Source: Lachnospiraceae bacterium OM04-12BH
Lineage (GTDB): Bacteria > Bacillota > Clostridia > Lachnospirales > Lachnospiraceae
Assembly (NCBI GenBank): GCA_003490145.1
Contig: QULQ01000010.1
Coordinates: 1 to 64,000, forward strand
DNA: 64,000 bases
Direction of reading: 5' to 3'
Below, piece by piece: positions 16,708 through 25,476 of the stretch. Position numbers and translations under genes: made by a program. The notes under the pieces are model-generated. The model did not search any database, had not been told where the DNA came from, and saw only the letters and a program-made list of their open reading frames with translations. How positions within the stretch are numbered: position 1 is the stretch's first letter; each line of letters opens with the position of its first letter.

Positions 16708-18510
16708 ATGATTGACTTTACAAGACCAGAGGACATCGACCTGGATGCTTCTGAAAAAGCACTTTTGGAGACCTTTAAAAGAAACGAAGGCAACAGCCTG
16801 AAAATACTTCTCAGCATTTATAAGGGATATTACGGAAAGCTGTTTCTTTCCATTGTATTTTTTGCCATCAAGCATTCGCCTGTCTGGGTTCTTCCCATTG
16901 TAACGGCAAATATCATCAATATAGCAACAGAAAGACCTGACAACGCAGGTATAAAAATCCTGGTTAATGCGCTGTTCATGTCCTTCTTTATGATACAGAA
17001 CATTTTTACTAATTATCTGCATACCTGGCTATATGCCAAAACTGTCAGGAGCGTAGAACAGGAGCTGAGAAGCTCTCTGGTCAGGAAGCTGCAGCAGCTT
17101 TCCATTTCCTACCATAATGAAATGCAATCCGGCCGTCTTCAGTCCAAGATCATGCGTGACGTGGAGCAGATCGAAACCCTGTCCTCGCAGATCTTTATCA
17201 GTGTACTCAGCATTCTGCTTAATATTATTGTGGCCTTTGGCGTTGTCATCTTTAAAAGCCTGACGGTCTTCCTGTTCTTCCTGGCTACGATCCCGGTTGC
17301 TGTCCTTCTGATGGTTTCCTTCAAAAGCAGGATCAAGCAGTACAACTCCGATTTCCGTAAGGAAATGGAGGAAACCTCTGTCAGGGTCATGGAAATGGTG
17401 GAGCTGATCCCGGTTACCAGAGCCCACGCCCTGGAAAAGCAGGAAACCTCCAAGATCGACCATCAGCTCAGTAATGTAGCACAGAAAGGGCTGAAGCTGG
17501 ACATGATCCAGACCTACTTTTCTTCAATAAGCTGGGTTGCATTCCAGCTGTTCCAGGTACTGTGCCTTGCGTTTACCGGTTATCTTGCTTCCAGGGGAAG
17601 TATTTCCGTCGGTGAAGTAGTTATGTACCAGACCTACTTTTCCTCTATTGTCAATCAGGTATCCGGTATCATTACATTGCTTCCCATTATTTCCAAGGGA
17701 CTTGAGTCCGTCAATTCTGTCGGTGATATCCTGCTCTGTCATGACGTGGAGGATAACCGGAATAAACAGAAGATCCAGGAGCTTACCGGTGACATCACCT
17801 TTGACCATGTGGCCTTCCAGTATCACGATGCCGAATCACCTGTCCTTAAGGATGTCAGCTTCCATATCAGACCCGGTGAGACAGTTGCCTTCGTAGGTGG
17901 CTCCGGTGCCGGAAAGACCACGATCCTGAATCTTGTTATCGGCTTTATCAAAACTACAGAAGGCCGGATACTGATTGACGGTATGGATCTGAATACCTTA
18001 AACCTCCAAAGCTACCGTTCCCATATTGCTGTCGTACCCCAGCAGTCGATCCTGTTCTCCGGGACGATCCGGGATAACATCACCTATGGTATGAACCATA
18101 TTTCTGATGAGCTGATGGACCAGGTGGTTAAGGCAGCCAATCTGGATGAGCTGATCGCTTCTCTTCCAGAAGGACTGGATACCCAGATCACAGAGCATGG
18201 CAACAGCCTTTCAGGCGGTCAGAGACAGCGGATCTCCATTGCCAGAGCCTTTGTACGGGATCCCAGGATCCTGATCCTGGACGAAGCCACCTCTGCACTT
18301 GATACAATCTCTGAAAAAAAGATCCAGGAGGCAATCCACAATCTGGTGCAGAACCGCACGACTCTGATCGTGGCACACAGACTATCGACAATCCGTGATG
18401 CTGACCGGATCGCTGTTGTAGGAAACGGTGGTATTAAAGAATTTGGAACCTATGAAGAATTAATGGCTCTGAAGGGCGAATTTTACCGTCTGAAGAATTT
18501 ACAGATATGA
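16708..18510 (+). CDS. ABC exporter, fused permease and ATPase
   Basis: This is a 600-residue half-transporter. Residues 1-350 form a six-helix transmembrane domain and 370-600 an ATPase with Walker A GGSGAGKTTI, Q-loop region VVPQQSILFSGTI, signature LSGGQRQRISIARAF, Walker B ILILDEATSALD and H-loop VAHRLST, all intact. It probably works as a homodimer exporting a lipid, peptide or drug. Unusually, it directly follows a GH113 mannanase gene with a one-base gap, so the two are translationally linked. No binding protein or import permease is nearby. Its substrate cannot be read from the sequence. The N-terminus (about 55 residues before the first helix) is long for the family. Confidence 0.93.
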   Translation: MIDFTRPEDIDLDASEKALLETFKRNEGNSLKILLSIYKGYYGKLFLSIVFFAIKHSPVWVLPIVTANIINIATERPDNAGIKILVNALFMSFFMIQNIFTNYLHTWLYAKTVRSVEQELRSSLVRKLQQLSISYHNEMQSGRLQSKIMRDVEQIETLSSQIFISVLSILLNIIVAFGVVIFKSLTVFLFFLATIPVAVLLMVSFKSRIKQYNSDFRKEMEETSVRVMEMVELIPVTRAHALEKQETSKIDHQLSNVAQKGLKLDMIQTYFSSISWVAFQLFQVLCLAFTGYLASRGSISVGEVVMYQTYFSSIVNQVSGIITLLPIISKGLESVNSVGDILLCHDVEDNRNKQKIQELTGDITFDHVAFQYHDAESPVLKDVSFHIRPGETVAFVGGSGAGKTTILNLVIGFIKTTEGRILIDGMDLNTLNLQSYRSHIAVVPQQSILFSGTIRDNITYGMNHISDELMDQVVKAANLDELIASLPEGLDTQITEHGNSLSGGQRQRISIARAFVRDPRILILDEATSALDTISEKKIQEAIHNLVQNRTTLIVAHRLSTIRDADRIAVVGNGGIKEFGTYEELMALKGEFYRLKNLQI

Positions 18511-18574
18511 TTTTGCTTACTTCTTAAAGCTGCAGCCATCCCCCTGACTGCAGTATGATATCCCCCTTATATCC

Positions 18575-18613
18575 AGAAACAGCCGGTCTTAAAAGGTAAG
18601 ACCGGCTGTTTCT
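18575..18613. terminator. Shared terminator hairpin between convergent genes
   Basis: A perfect 16-bp inverted repeat (18575-18590 with 18598-18613, 7-base loop) separates the ABC exporter gene and the metal-exporter gene. The right arm lies inside the last codons of the minus-strand gene. The following U-tracts are weak (UUUCU) in both directions, so termination efficiency is uncertain. Confidence 0.7.
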
Positions 18614-19455
18614 ATCAGAATTCCTGATACTACTCCAATGATATAGAGCAGCAACGCAATTCTCAGATTCTCTTTAACATTTTCATTAACACGGAACAAC
18701 ACGAGAAGCCCTACCCCGGCTCCTGCCAGGAGTCCTGCCATCATGGCACCGCCATTTATCATTCCTTCCAGATACAACTGTGTCAGTACCACCGATGCCG
18801 CACAGTTTGGGATCAGTCCCACAAGACCTGCGATCACAGGGCCAAGCATCGGTCTGCTGCTGAGCAGTGTTGAAAGACTGTCCTCCCCGATATAACTGAT
18901 CAGCAGATTCAGGATAAAAGAAACAACCACGATGAAAAACAGGATCTGCAGCGTATGGGAAATAGCTGCCTTCCAGATATTTCCCTGCCCGCAATGACAG
19001 TGCTGGTGATCGCACATCTCATCAATCTTCAGGTGCTCCGTTTCTCCCGTTTCCTTATGCTTCTTCTGTAGTACAAGATCGATCACAAAGCCGGCTGCCA
19101 TACCGATCAGAACCTTAATCGACAGGATCTTAAGTATCGTTCCGATAGCTACCTGATTGGAAATAAATACCGGCAGCATTTCATCTGATGTGGAAAGAAA
19201 AATAGATATAAGGGTTCCCAGCGTAATAATTCTTCCTGCATACAGATTAGACGCCGCAGTGGAAAATCCGCATTGTGGCACCATACCAAGAACGCTTCCG
19301 ATCAGTGGTCCAAAGCCGCCTGCCTTTTCTACCAGCTTCTCCGCCTTATCTCCTGCCTTGTGTTCAATATATTCCATAGCCAGATAGGTCAGGAACAGAA
19401 AGGGCAGGAGCTTTAACGCATCTACAAGTGTATCTGCAATAACATCTAATAACAT
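18589..19455 (-). CDS. Putative 10-TM metal exporter (ArsP_2/PF11449 type)
   Basis: This 288-residue membrane protein has two homologous halves. Each has a conserved intramembrane motif: GMVPQCGFSTAASNLYAG near residue 57 and GLIPNCAASVVLTQLYLEG near 212. That pattern fits the PF11449 family, annotated as arsenic efflux or putative manganese transporter. The cytosolic linker between the halves carries a Cys/His cluster, CDHQHCHCGQ (about 150), which could bind a metal. It lies 23 bp downstream of the zinc-ribbon gene on the same strand. No manganese riboswitch is visible upstream. The transported ion is unknown. Confidence 0.75.
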   Translation of the reverse strand: MLLDVIADTLVDALKLLPFLFLTYLAMEYIEHKAGDKAEKLVEKAGGFGPLIGSVLGMVPQCGFSTAASNLYAGRIITLGTLISIFLSTSDEMLPVFISNQVAIGTILKILSIKVLIGMAAGFVIDLVLQKKHKETGETEHLKIDEMCDHQHCHCGQGNIWKAAISHTLQILFFIVVVSFILNLLISYIGEDSLSTLLSSRPMLGPVIAGLVGLIPNCAASVVLTQLYLEGMINGGAMMAGLLAGAGVGLLVLFRVNENVKENLRIALLLYIIGVVSGILIETAGLTF

Positions 19456-19478
19456 AAAAACTCCTTACTCACAAACTC

Positions 19479-20042
19479 CTATTTCAGCAGCCTGTATTTA
19501 CCAATGACCGGCAGCTCCTTGGCCCGGCCATTTGCTGCATTTACAATACCAATAATCATCAATACAAAGAAAGCAATGCTGACTGCACTGAGAATCGTTC
19601 CGATAAACGCGAGTCTCCAGCTGATCGCATACAGGATCGCATTCACGATACGAAGCGCAATATTGTATGCTACAGAAGCGATCAGAAGCAGCAGTCCCTG
19701 ATTTGCATGATATCTGGCAAATTTGGAATCCTTTGCCCCCAGGATCGGTACCAGCACCAGAATCCCGATATAGGAAAGCGCTGCCATCACCTTGTTCTGT
19801 TGTATATCTGCCGGGTCAAACTGATCCGTGGTATCCTCGGTATCATTCAGATCCTGGATCGTTTCCTCAAAATTTTTCTTTTCGTTTGTGGATCCACTGG
19901 TCTGTGTACCTGATGTACGTGTACTGTCTGCTCCGGCTGTACCATTTTTTCCTGCTGTATTTCCTTCTACTGCAGATCCACAGTTGGGACAGAACCTCAC
20001 TCCTTCTTCCAGTTTTGCTCCGCAATTCTGACAAAAAGCCAT
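19479..20042 (-). CDS. Zinc-ribbon membrane protein, DUF4870-like
   Basis: This is a 187-residue protein. It begins with a double-CxxC zinc ribbon (FCQNCGAKLE and RFCPNCGSAVEG), followed by a Ser/Thr/Gly-rich linker (about 28-60), then a membrane domain (about 80-187) with the DUF4870-like block KFARYHANQGLLLLIASV and later hydrophobic helices. Proteins of this shape are common in Firmicutes and their role is not known. GGAGG lies upstream of the ATG. The metal-exporter gene follows 23 bp later, so the two are probably co-transcribed, but a functional link is only inference. Confidence 0.8.
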   Translation of the reverse strand: MAFCQNCGAKLEEGVRFCPNCGSAVEGNTAGKNGTAGADSTRTSGTQTSGSTNEKKNFEETIQDLNDTEDTTDQFDPADIQQNKVMAALSYIGILVLVPILGAKDSKFARYHANQGLLLLIASVAYNIALRIVNAILYAISWRLAFIGTILSAVSIAFFVLMIIGIVNAANGRAKELPVIGKYRLLK

Positions 20043-20088
20043 ACCTGCTTCCTCCTTTTTACACCTGTCTGTTTCCCAAAAACAGGTT

Positions 20089-20123
20089 CGCTCTCAAGTA
20101 TATCACAGATACACCTGAGAGCG
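20089..20123 (-). terminator. Probable terminator after the M20 peptidase gene
   Basis: CGCTCTCA (20089-20096) and TGAGAGCG (20116-20123) form an 8-bp stem, extended by an inner GTAT/ATAC pairing. It lies 23 bp past the stop of the minus-strand peptidase gene and before the zinc-ribbon gene. T-rich sequence lies on both sides. Confidence 0.55.
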
Positions 20124-20145
20124 CAAATTTTTACTATTAAAACCT

Positions 20146-21324
20146 CTATGCCCGAAGACGGTCAAATATCGTTGCCAGCAGATAGGAAAGTCCATAGCGC
20201 AGCCCTTCCTCGTCCATCCGGTAGTTGGGATTGTGGTGCGGAAATGTGGTGTGCTTCTCTTCATCTGCTGTTCCGATCTCTACAAAGCAGGCCGGACAGT
20301 TCTTCTGCAGGGCAGAGAAATCTTCGCCTGGCATAATGGGATTGATGTGCAGAATCGATTCTTCACCCCACAGCTTCTTCAGCTGCTGCTCAACATTTTC
20401 GGTCAATTCCTTATCATTAATCACGCTGGAATAGCCTCTTTCAAACTTAAACTCATAAGAAGCTCCCGCTGATTTCGTGATGCCACTGATGATCTCTTCG
20501 ATCATAGCTTCCATTTTCCCACGCATCTCTTCGGAAAAGGTTCTGGTAGAACCGGTCAGTGTCATTTCACCAGGTATGATATTGTAGGCATCACCTGCAT
20601 TTACCTGGCATACTGACAGCACTGCCGGCTCGAAAGCTGCCACCCTGCGGGAAAGAATGGACTGCAGTGCCACAATGATCTCCGCTCCTGTCACGATCGG
20701 ATCAATGCTCTGCTCCGGCATGGAGGAATGGCCTCCCTTGCCGATCACACGGATATCAAAACGGTCTGTTGCTGAGGTCAGAGCCCCTGCTCGGACGCCA
20801 TAAGTCCCTGTCGGGAAATTGGAAGACAGATGCAGTCCATACAGCTCGTCTACACCCTCCATAACACCTGCCTCATACAGCTCCTGTGCACCTCCCGGCG
20901 GCACTTCCTCTGCATGCTGGAAGATACATACGATACTGCCATGCAGCTCATCCTTATGCTGTTCAAAAATCCTGGCTGCCGCAAGCAGCATGGCCGCATG
21001 ACCATCATGTCCGCAGGCATGCATAACGCCATCATTGACAGAGCAGAATTCCAACTCATTTTTTTCCTGGATCGGAAGGGCATCAATATCGGCACGGATA
21101 GCAACCGTCTTTCCCGGATATGCTCCGTGGATAACAGCCACAACACCAGTTTTCACAGGTCTTCTGATGTCCTCTATCCCTGCCGCTTCCAGTTCCCTGC
21201 AGAGAAATTCTGTCGTCTGATATTCCTCAAATGACAGTTCGGGATGTTTATGAAGATGACGCCTGTCAGAGATCATCTGCGGCATGACATCATCTACGAT
21301 CTTTTTTATCATGGACGCTTCCAT
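20146..21324 (-). CDS. M20 family metallopeptidase (amidohydrolase)
   Basis: The protein is 392 residues from ATG 21324; the frame extends upstream into the permease gene but without a ribosome site. It has the M20D pattern: DRRHLHKHPELSFEE near 20, IRADIDALPI near 77, HACGHDGHAAM near 101, the catalytic HAEEVPPGGAQELYE near 137, the dimerisation lid with GKGGHSSMPEQSIDP near 190, and GEDFSA near 337. The metal ligands Cys, His, Glu and His are present. Such enzymes deacylate N-acyl amino acids or cleave small peptides in the cytosol. It follows the purine permease by 20 bp, so they share a transcript. Confidence 0.93.
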   Translation of the reverse strand: MEASMIKKIVDDVMPQMISDRRHLHKHPELSFEEYQTTEFLCRELEAAGIEDIRRPVKTGVVAVIHGAYPGKTVAIRADIDALPIQEKNELEFCSVNDGVMHACGHDGHAAMLLAAARIFEQHKDELHGSIVCIFQHAEEVPPGGAQELYEAGVMEGVDELYGLHLSSNFPTGTYGVRAGALTSATDRFDIRVIGKGGHSSMPEQSIDPIVTGAEIIVALQSILSRRVAAFEPAVLSVCQVNAGDAYNIIPGEMTLTGSTRTFSEEMRGKMEAMIEEIISGITKSAGASYEFKFERGYSSVINDKELTENVEQQLKKLWGEESILHINPIMPGEDFSALQKNCPACFVEIGTADEEKHTTFPHHNPNYRMDEEGLRYGLSYLLATIFDRLRA

Positions 21325-21344
21325 TTTCTGTTCCTGTCCTTTTC

Positions 21345-22685
21345 TTAGAAAATGTAATACAAGCTCATCAATGCTGTCATGACCCATACAGGAAGTGACG
21401 GAATATACTTCTTGTCACGCTCAAACAGGGCACGGAAAATATTGATAAACATATATACGAACATACCGATCACAATACCGCCTACATAATCTGACATATA
21501 TACGGTGGTCAGCCACATAGCTGCAACTGGCAGGAACTCAATCGGCTCAAAGTCCAGATCCTTTACAGTCTCCAGCATGGAAATACCAACGACTACCAGT
21601 GCTGCACCGGTTGCTGCGCCGGGGATCATCAGGAACAGAGGGCTTACGAAGCAGCAAAGCAGAAACAGAAAAGAGGTTGCTACATTGCTCAAACCTGTAC
21701 GGCTTCCGGATTCAATACCAGATGCTGACTCTGCAAAACAGCTTACCGTGGAAATACCAAAAATAGAACCTACCAGTGTGGAGCAGGAGTCTACCAGGAA
21801 TACACGGCCAAATGCAGGGAAGTTTCCATCCTCATCCAGCAGGTTTGCCTTACCGGCAAGCGCAAATCCGGAACCCATGGTTCCAAAGAAGTCGTTGATC
21901 AGAAGCATCATGATCAACGGTACGAAGCTCAGCTTCAGTGCGCCGAAAATATCTACCTGGAATGCTACATCTTTAATGGCACTGAATCCACCAATAGTGA
22001 AAATAGATTCCGGAAGAACAGTAACACCCATGGGGATTCCGATAATAGTGGTCAGGATGATACCGATCAGAAGTGCACCACGGATCTTGTACTCACGTCC
22101 ATTGATATTGAACTTTACATAGGTAAGCACAAAGCAGATTGCGATACCGATCACACCAAGGATCGTGCTCTTTGCATGATAATCGCCATAAGTAAGTCCT
22201 GATTCTGTTGCTGCATAAAGACCGCAGGAATTCATACCTACACGGGCGATCAGGAAACCTACAGAAGCTGCCAGACCGATCTTGAGGTTCTTTGGCAGAC
22301 ATCTTGCAAAAAGCTCTCTTAAGTTAAATAAGGAAACCAGAATAAATACAATACCTGAAATAGCTACAATACCAAATGCCTGTGCATAGGTAGCAGTACC
22401 ATCTGCAACCCATCCTGCGATCAGTCCGGGAATGACAAGTACCGGTGCAAGGCAGATCGGGGTATTGGAATATAATCCCATAGCCAGACAGGCTGCTGCT
22501 GTTACAAGTGCGGTACAGATCAGTACACCCGTCAGATTAATTCCGGGAATCGCTGACATTGACCAGGTCATATATGCGAGGATATATGCCATTGTTGCAA
22601 AGGTTGTTGCGCCACCGATCAGCTCAGTACTGATAGATGAACCACGCTCTGTGATTTTGAAAAAATCATTCAGTTTTTTCTTCAT
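21345..22685 (-). CDS. NCS2 family purine permease (AzgA-like)
   Basis: This 446-residue transporter has about 12-14 membrane helices. It matches the AzgA branch of NCS2: TELIGGATTFATMAYI near 19, SNTPICLAPVL near 72, LPKNLKIGLAASVGFLI near 127, NDFFGTMGSGFALAGK near 262, STVSCFAESASGIESGSRTG near 309 and VGISMLETVKDLDF near 363. Members import hypoxanthine, guanine or adenine with protons. The start is ATG 22685, with AGAGAGGA seven bases upstream, in preference to the ATG at 22703. The peptidase gene follows. No purine riboswitch is evident in the short upstream gap. Confidence 0.92.
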   Translation of the reverse strand: MKKKLNDFFKITERGSSISTELIGGATTFATMAYILAYMTWSMSAIPGINLTGVLICTALVTAAACLAMGLYSNTPICLAPVLVIPGLIAGWVADGTATYAQAFGIVAISGIVFILVSLFNLRELFARCLPKNLKIGLAASVGFLIARVGMNSCGLYAATESGLTYGDYHAKSTILGVIGIAICFVLTYVKFNINGREYKIRGALLIGIILTTIIGIPMGVTVLPESIFTIGGFSAIKDVAFQVDIFGALKLSFVPLIMMLLINDFFGTMGSGFALAGKANLLDEDGNFPAFGRVFLVDSCSTLVGSIFGISTVSCFAESASGIESGSRTGLSNVATSFLFLLCCFVSPLFLMIPGAATGAALVVVGISMLETVKDLDFEPIEFLPVAAMWLTTVYMSDYVGGIVIGMFVYMFINIFRALFERDKKYIPSLPVWVMTALMSLYYIF

Positions 22686-22741
22686 GTTTTCGTCCTCTCT
22701 CATTTTGTCTATCTCACAAATCTCCTTGTTTTATCCCGAGA

Positions 22742-23515
22742 TCAGCAAGCAATGTGATAAAGTCTGGCTGCATTTTCCCTTGCGGTATCCACAACCTCCT
22801 GAGGAGTCATGTCTCCTCTGATCTCTGAAATGGTTTCTGCCACTTTGGCGATCATATCCGGTGTCGCCGGCATCTCCATTCCATAGTTTGGTAAAAATGG
22901 TGCATCCGTTTCCAGGAGGATCAGTTCCTTCGGGCACTCTCTGGCAAGCTGCACAAGACCGTCACTTCCCGGGTAAGTGATCTGGGGGCCAAAGCCCATG
23001 TAAATTCCCATTTTGATAAATTCTCTTGCATATGCAATAGGGGAAAAGATACGATGGATCGCTCCTCTTACATGATAGTCCTTCAGAATACGCAGCGTGT
23101 CTTCATCTGCCTCACGGTTATGGATAACAACCGGCAGATCCAGCTCTTCTGCCAGAACAAGCTGCTCTCTGAAGCATTTCTCCTGAATGGCCGGATCCGG
23201 ATGCTCTTCATAGCCATAGTCCATTCCGATCTCACCAATAGCCACTACCTTCTTACGCTTCGCATACCCTCGCAGTGTCTCAATATAATCTTCAGGAAGA
23301 CTCGCTGTCTCATTAGGGTAAATACCAACAGATGCATATACCATGTCATATTTCTCTGCCATCTCACAGGAACGGAGACTTGAAGGAAGCTCTGAGCCTG
23401 AGTTCATGATCGCCACAACACCTGCTTCCTGCTGCTCTTCCAGCATCTGATCCAGTCTGTCTGCAAAGCAGGGATCGTCCATATGACAGTGAGTATCAAT
23501 GATTCCTTTTAACAT
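22742..23515 (-). CDS. TatD family hydrolase, second copy
   Basis: This 257-residue protein starts at ATG 23515, which has GGAGG eight bases upstream; the upstream in-frame codons lack a site. TatD motifs: DTHCHMDDPCF, GEIGMDYGYEEHPD, VVIHNREAD, AIHRIFSP and LLETDAPFLPN. The usual HCFSG block reads HRIFSP, so the His ligand remains but the block is divergent. The closeness to the gene at 12046-12843 is low, so it is a paralogous subfamily rather than a recent duplicate. It lies 56 bp upstream of the purine permease start on the same strand and may be co-transcribed. Confidence 0.9.
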   Translation of the reverse strand: MLKGIIDTHCHMDDPCFADRLDQMLEEQQEAGVVAIMNSGSELPSSLRSCEMAEKYDMVYASVGIYPNETASLPEDYIETLRGYAKRKKVVAIGEIGMDYGYEEHPDPAIQEKCFREQLVLAEELDLPVVIHNREADEDTLRILKDYHVRGAIHRIFSPIAYAREFIKMGIYMGFGPQITYPGSDGLVQLARECPKELILLETDAPFLPNYGMEMPATPDMIAKVAETISEIRGDMTPQEVVDTARENAARLYHIAC

Positions 23516-23672
23516 AATTTCCTCCATGATCGGATAATCATTCTCTAATTCCTTATTTATCATAGCAAAATTGTAGGTACTTTCAACACTTATTTAATTA
23601 TGGTAATATAATAGAAAATACATTGTCCAAAATCAGAATAGAACATAAAGAATCAGATGGGAGACTTCAAAT

Positions 23673-24266
23673 ATGAAATTGGCTGTTTACTTCCCCGGCG
23701 TCGGCTACCACTGCGATAAACCTCTGCTCTATTACGCCAGAAAAATTGCTGCTGCCTGCGGCTTTGATCAGCATATTACTTTATCATATACAACACAGAT
23801 CCGGGATCTCCTCGGAAATCCTGCCAATATGAAAGCTGCTTTTCTGGAGCTGTATGAGCAGGCGGAGAATGCACTTGCCAAGACATCAGTTTTCTCACAG
23901 CAGTCAGGCGTGGCTTCCTGCTGTGACGAAATCCTCTTTATCTCAAAGAGTGTTGGTACTGCCATCGCTGCCCGTTATGCCAGTGAACACAGCCTCCCCT
24001 GCCGGCATATCCTGTATACGCCGCTTGCAGAGACCTTTGCTTTTCATCCCCGGAATGGAATCGCCTTTACAGGAACTGCCGATCCCTGGGTTAATACCGC
24101 AGTGATCCGGCAGCAATGCCAGGAACATCAGATACCGTTTTTTCTCTATGAAAATGCAAACCACTCACTGGAAACCGGTGATGTATTCCGGAATCTGGAC
24201 ATCATAAAAGAAGTTATGCAGAAAACAGAAGAATTTATCAGAAAAGGAATTGGAAATCACTTATGA
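23673..24266 (+). CDS. Small alpha/beta-hydrolase-like protein
   Basis: This 197-residue cytosolic protein has a plausible catalytic triad of a small alpha/beta hydrolase. The nucleophile elbow is SKSVGTA near residue 91, an Asp lies in FTGTADPWV near 132, and a His in NANHSLETG near 163. The N-terminus (MKLAVYFPGVGYHCDKPLL) fits the first strand and oxyanion region. The substrate is unknown and I do not recognise a named family. GGGAG lies upstream of the ATG. Its stop overlaps the start of the SseB gene by four bases (ATGA), so the two are translationally coupled. Confidence 0.7.
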   Translation: MKLAVYFPGVGYHCDKPLLYYARKIAAACGFDQHITLSYTTQIRDLLGNPANMKAAFLELYEQAENALAKTSVFSQQSGVASCCDEILFISKSVGTAIAARYASEHSLPCRHILYTPLAETFAFHPRNGIAFTGTADPWVNTAVIRQQCQEHQIPFFLYENANHSLETGDVFRNLDIIKEVMQKTEEFIRKGIGNHL

Positions 24267-24670
24267 CAAACCAGGATGAACGTTTAAAAGGAAATGAAAA
24301 AATAGAAACTGCTATTGCTGCTCTTCAACAGGAGCCCAGCGATGAGCTGCTGGCACACACACTGACTGTCATCAGACGGCGAATGAAGGAACAGGGGCAG
24401 TTTATCCTGGCAGTTGAACCTGCCGCTGCCGGAACCCAGATCAATGTACAGGCTGTAAAAGCTCCGGACGGCACCACCTGGTGGGCCGCCTTCACCAGCT
24501 TTGACGAGGAATTAAAAGGAAGTGGAAGTGTCATGTCCACCTTTCTCACAGATATCCGGCAGCTGTTTGACGCAGCCCTGAAAACAGAAGAAATCAAAGG
24601 AGTTATCCTGAATCCCTGGAACCGCACCCTGATGCTGGATAAGGGTCTGATTAGGATTATTTGGGGGTAA
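24263..24670 (+). CDS. SseB family protein
   Basis: This 135-residue protein resembles the SseB N-terminal-like domain: TWWAAFTSFDEELKG followed by FLTDIRQLFDAAL and the terminal GVILNPWNRTLMLDKGLI. SseB-like proteins in Firmicutes are small cytosolic proteins of unclear function. It overlaps the upstream hydrolase gene by ATGA. It appears to be the last core gene before the accessory island, which begins 7 bp past its stop. A 29-bp piece of this gene (24515-24543) is repeated exactly at 26168-26196 inside the island. Confidence 0.75.
   Translation: MTNQDERLKGNEKIETAIAALQQEPSDELLAHTLTVIRRRMKEQGQFILAVEPAAAGTQINVQAVKAPDGTTWWAAFTSFDEELKGSGSVMSTFLTDIRQLFDAALKTEEIKGVILNPWNRTLMLDKGLIRIIWG
24515..24543 (+). 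repeat. 29-bp direct repeat, copy 1 (inside sseB)
   Basis: An exact 29-base match to 26168-26196 in the same orientation, differing on both flanking bases. The two copies bracket the AbiE toxin-antitoxin module. This copy is coding sequence of sseB and is probably the original. Confidence 0.93.
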
Positions 24671-24677
24671 GGGCAGA

Positions 24678-25476
24678 TCAATATGCTCTGAGTCCTTCCG
24701 TGATCTGCTTAAAAAATTCTGCGCTCCAGACATTCAAAACAGAGGTATCATGAATAAATGGTTCTACATCCTGTTTTGCCTGGACAAAATCAATAGAGTC
24801 AAATCTGTCATAAAGCATTTGCTTAAGCTCTGGTAACTGCAGTCCCTTTGGAACGATAAAAAACATAGTCATAAAGATCCCTGCCTTTAATTCGACTTTG
24901 CCATGCTCTGCAAAGTACAGCATGAATTTTCCCGGAAAATAAAGAAGGCATATCATACATATTTACTTCATAAGGAGACGGCAGCAACCGGTACTTGTGT
25001 TCAAAGGTCGCATATGCAGGTGGATTTACATCAACTTCAAACTTAATTTTAACCGCTTCGCTTCTGGCCACACTACCTGCTGCCTGTTCGTCCGCATAAA
25101 ACAACAAAAGATGCTCCTTTGTATTCCCTTTCAAAAACGTAGATCGGATATTACTTTCTATCGTCTTCTCCTTTTCCGTAATAGTAACGTTCAGCCCAAA
25201 GGCTTTTACTTCCTTTTCGAGCACAGGGAAATAAAATATAAGGTCAAAAGAAGGATCCGCTGTTTCCAGAGAAAAATCCAGATCCTCCGAAAAACGATCA
25301 AGTCCATAAAATATCCTCAGTGCCGTACCACCATAAAAAGCTGCCTTTTGGAAGAAACCCGCCCTTGACAGACCACACAGAACGATTTCCTGCATAATCT
25401 CTTTCATCGCATTTTTCTGATCATAGATATTTCCCACATTATAGTTTTTTAACATTTGTTCTATGACTTCACTCAT
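24678..25476 (-). pseudogene. abiEii: AbiEii/AbiGii-type nucleotidyltransferase toxin, frameshifted
   Basis: The first 217 codons (25476 to 24823) have the AbiEii core: FYGGTALRIFYGLDRFSEDLDFSL, with the GG and D-x-D nucleotidyltransferase residues, then SGKIHAVLCRAW and KGRDLYDY. The frame is then lost. The rest of the protein (LQLPELKQMLYDRFDSIDF through VWSAEFFKQITEGLRAY) continues in another frame to 24678. Removing one T from the six-T run at 24858-24863 restores a single frame of about 265 residues. The type IV toxin is believed to act as an NTP-transferase. It overlaps the antitoxin gene by 8 bp. The frameshift could be real, phase-variable, or a sequencing error. Confidence 0.85.

Noticed and set aside
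19456..20145. Manganese (yybP-ykoY) riboswitch expected before the PF11449-type exporter
   Set aside because: The gap to the upstream gene is only 23 bp and the leader of the zinc-ribbon gene shows no such fold.
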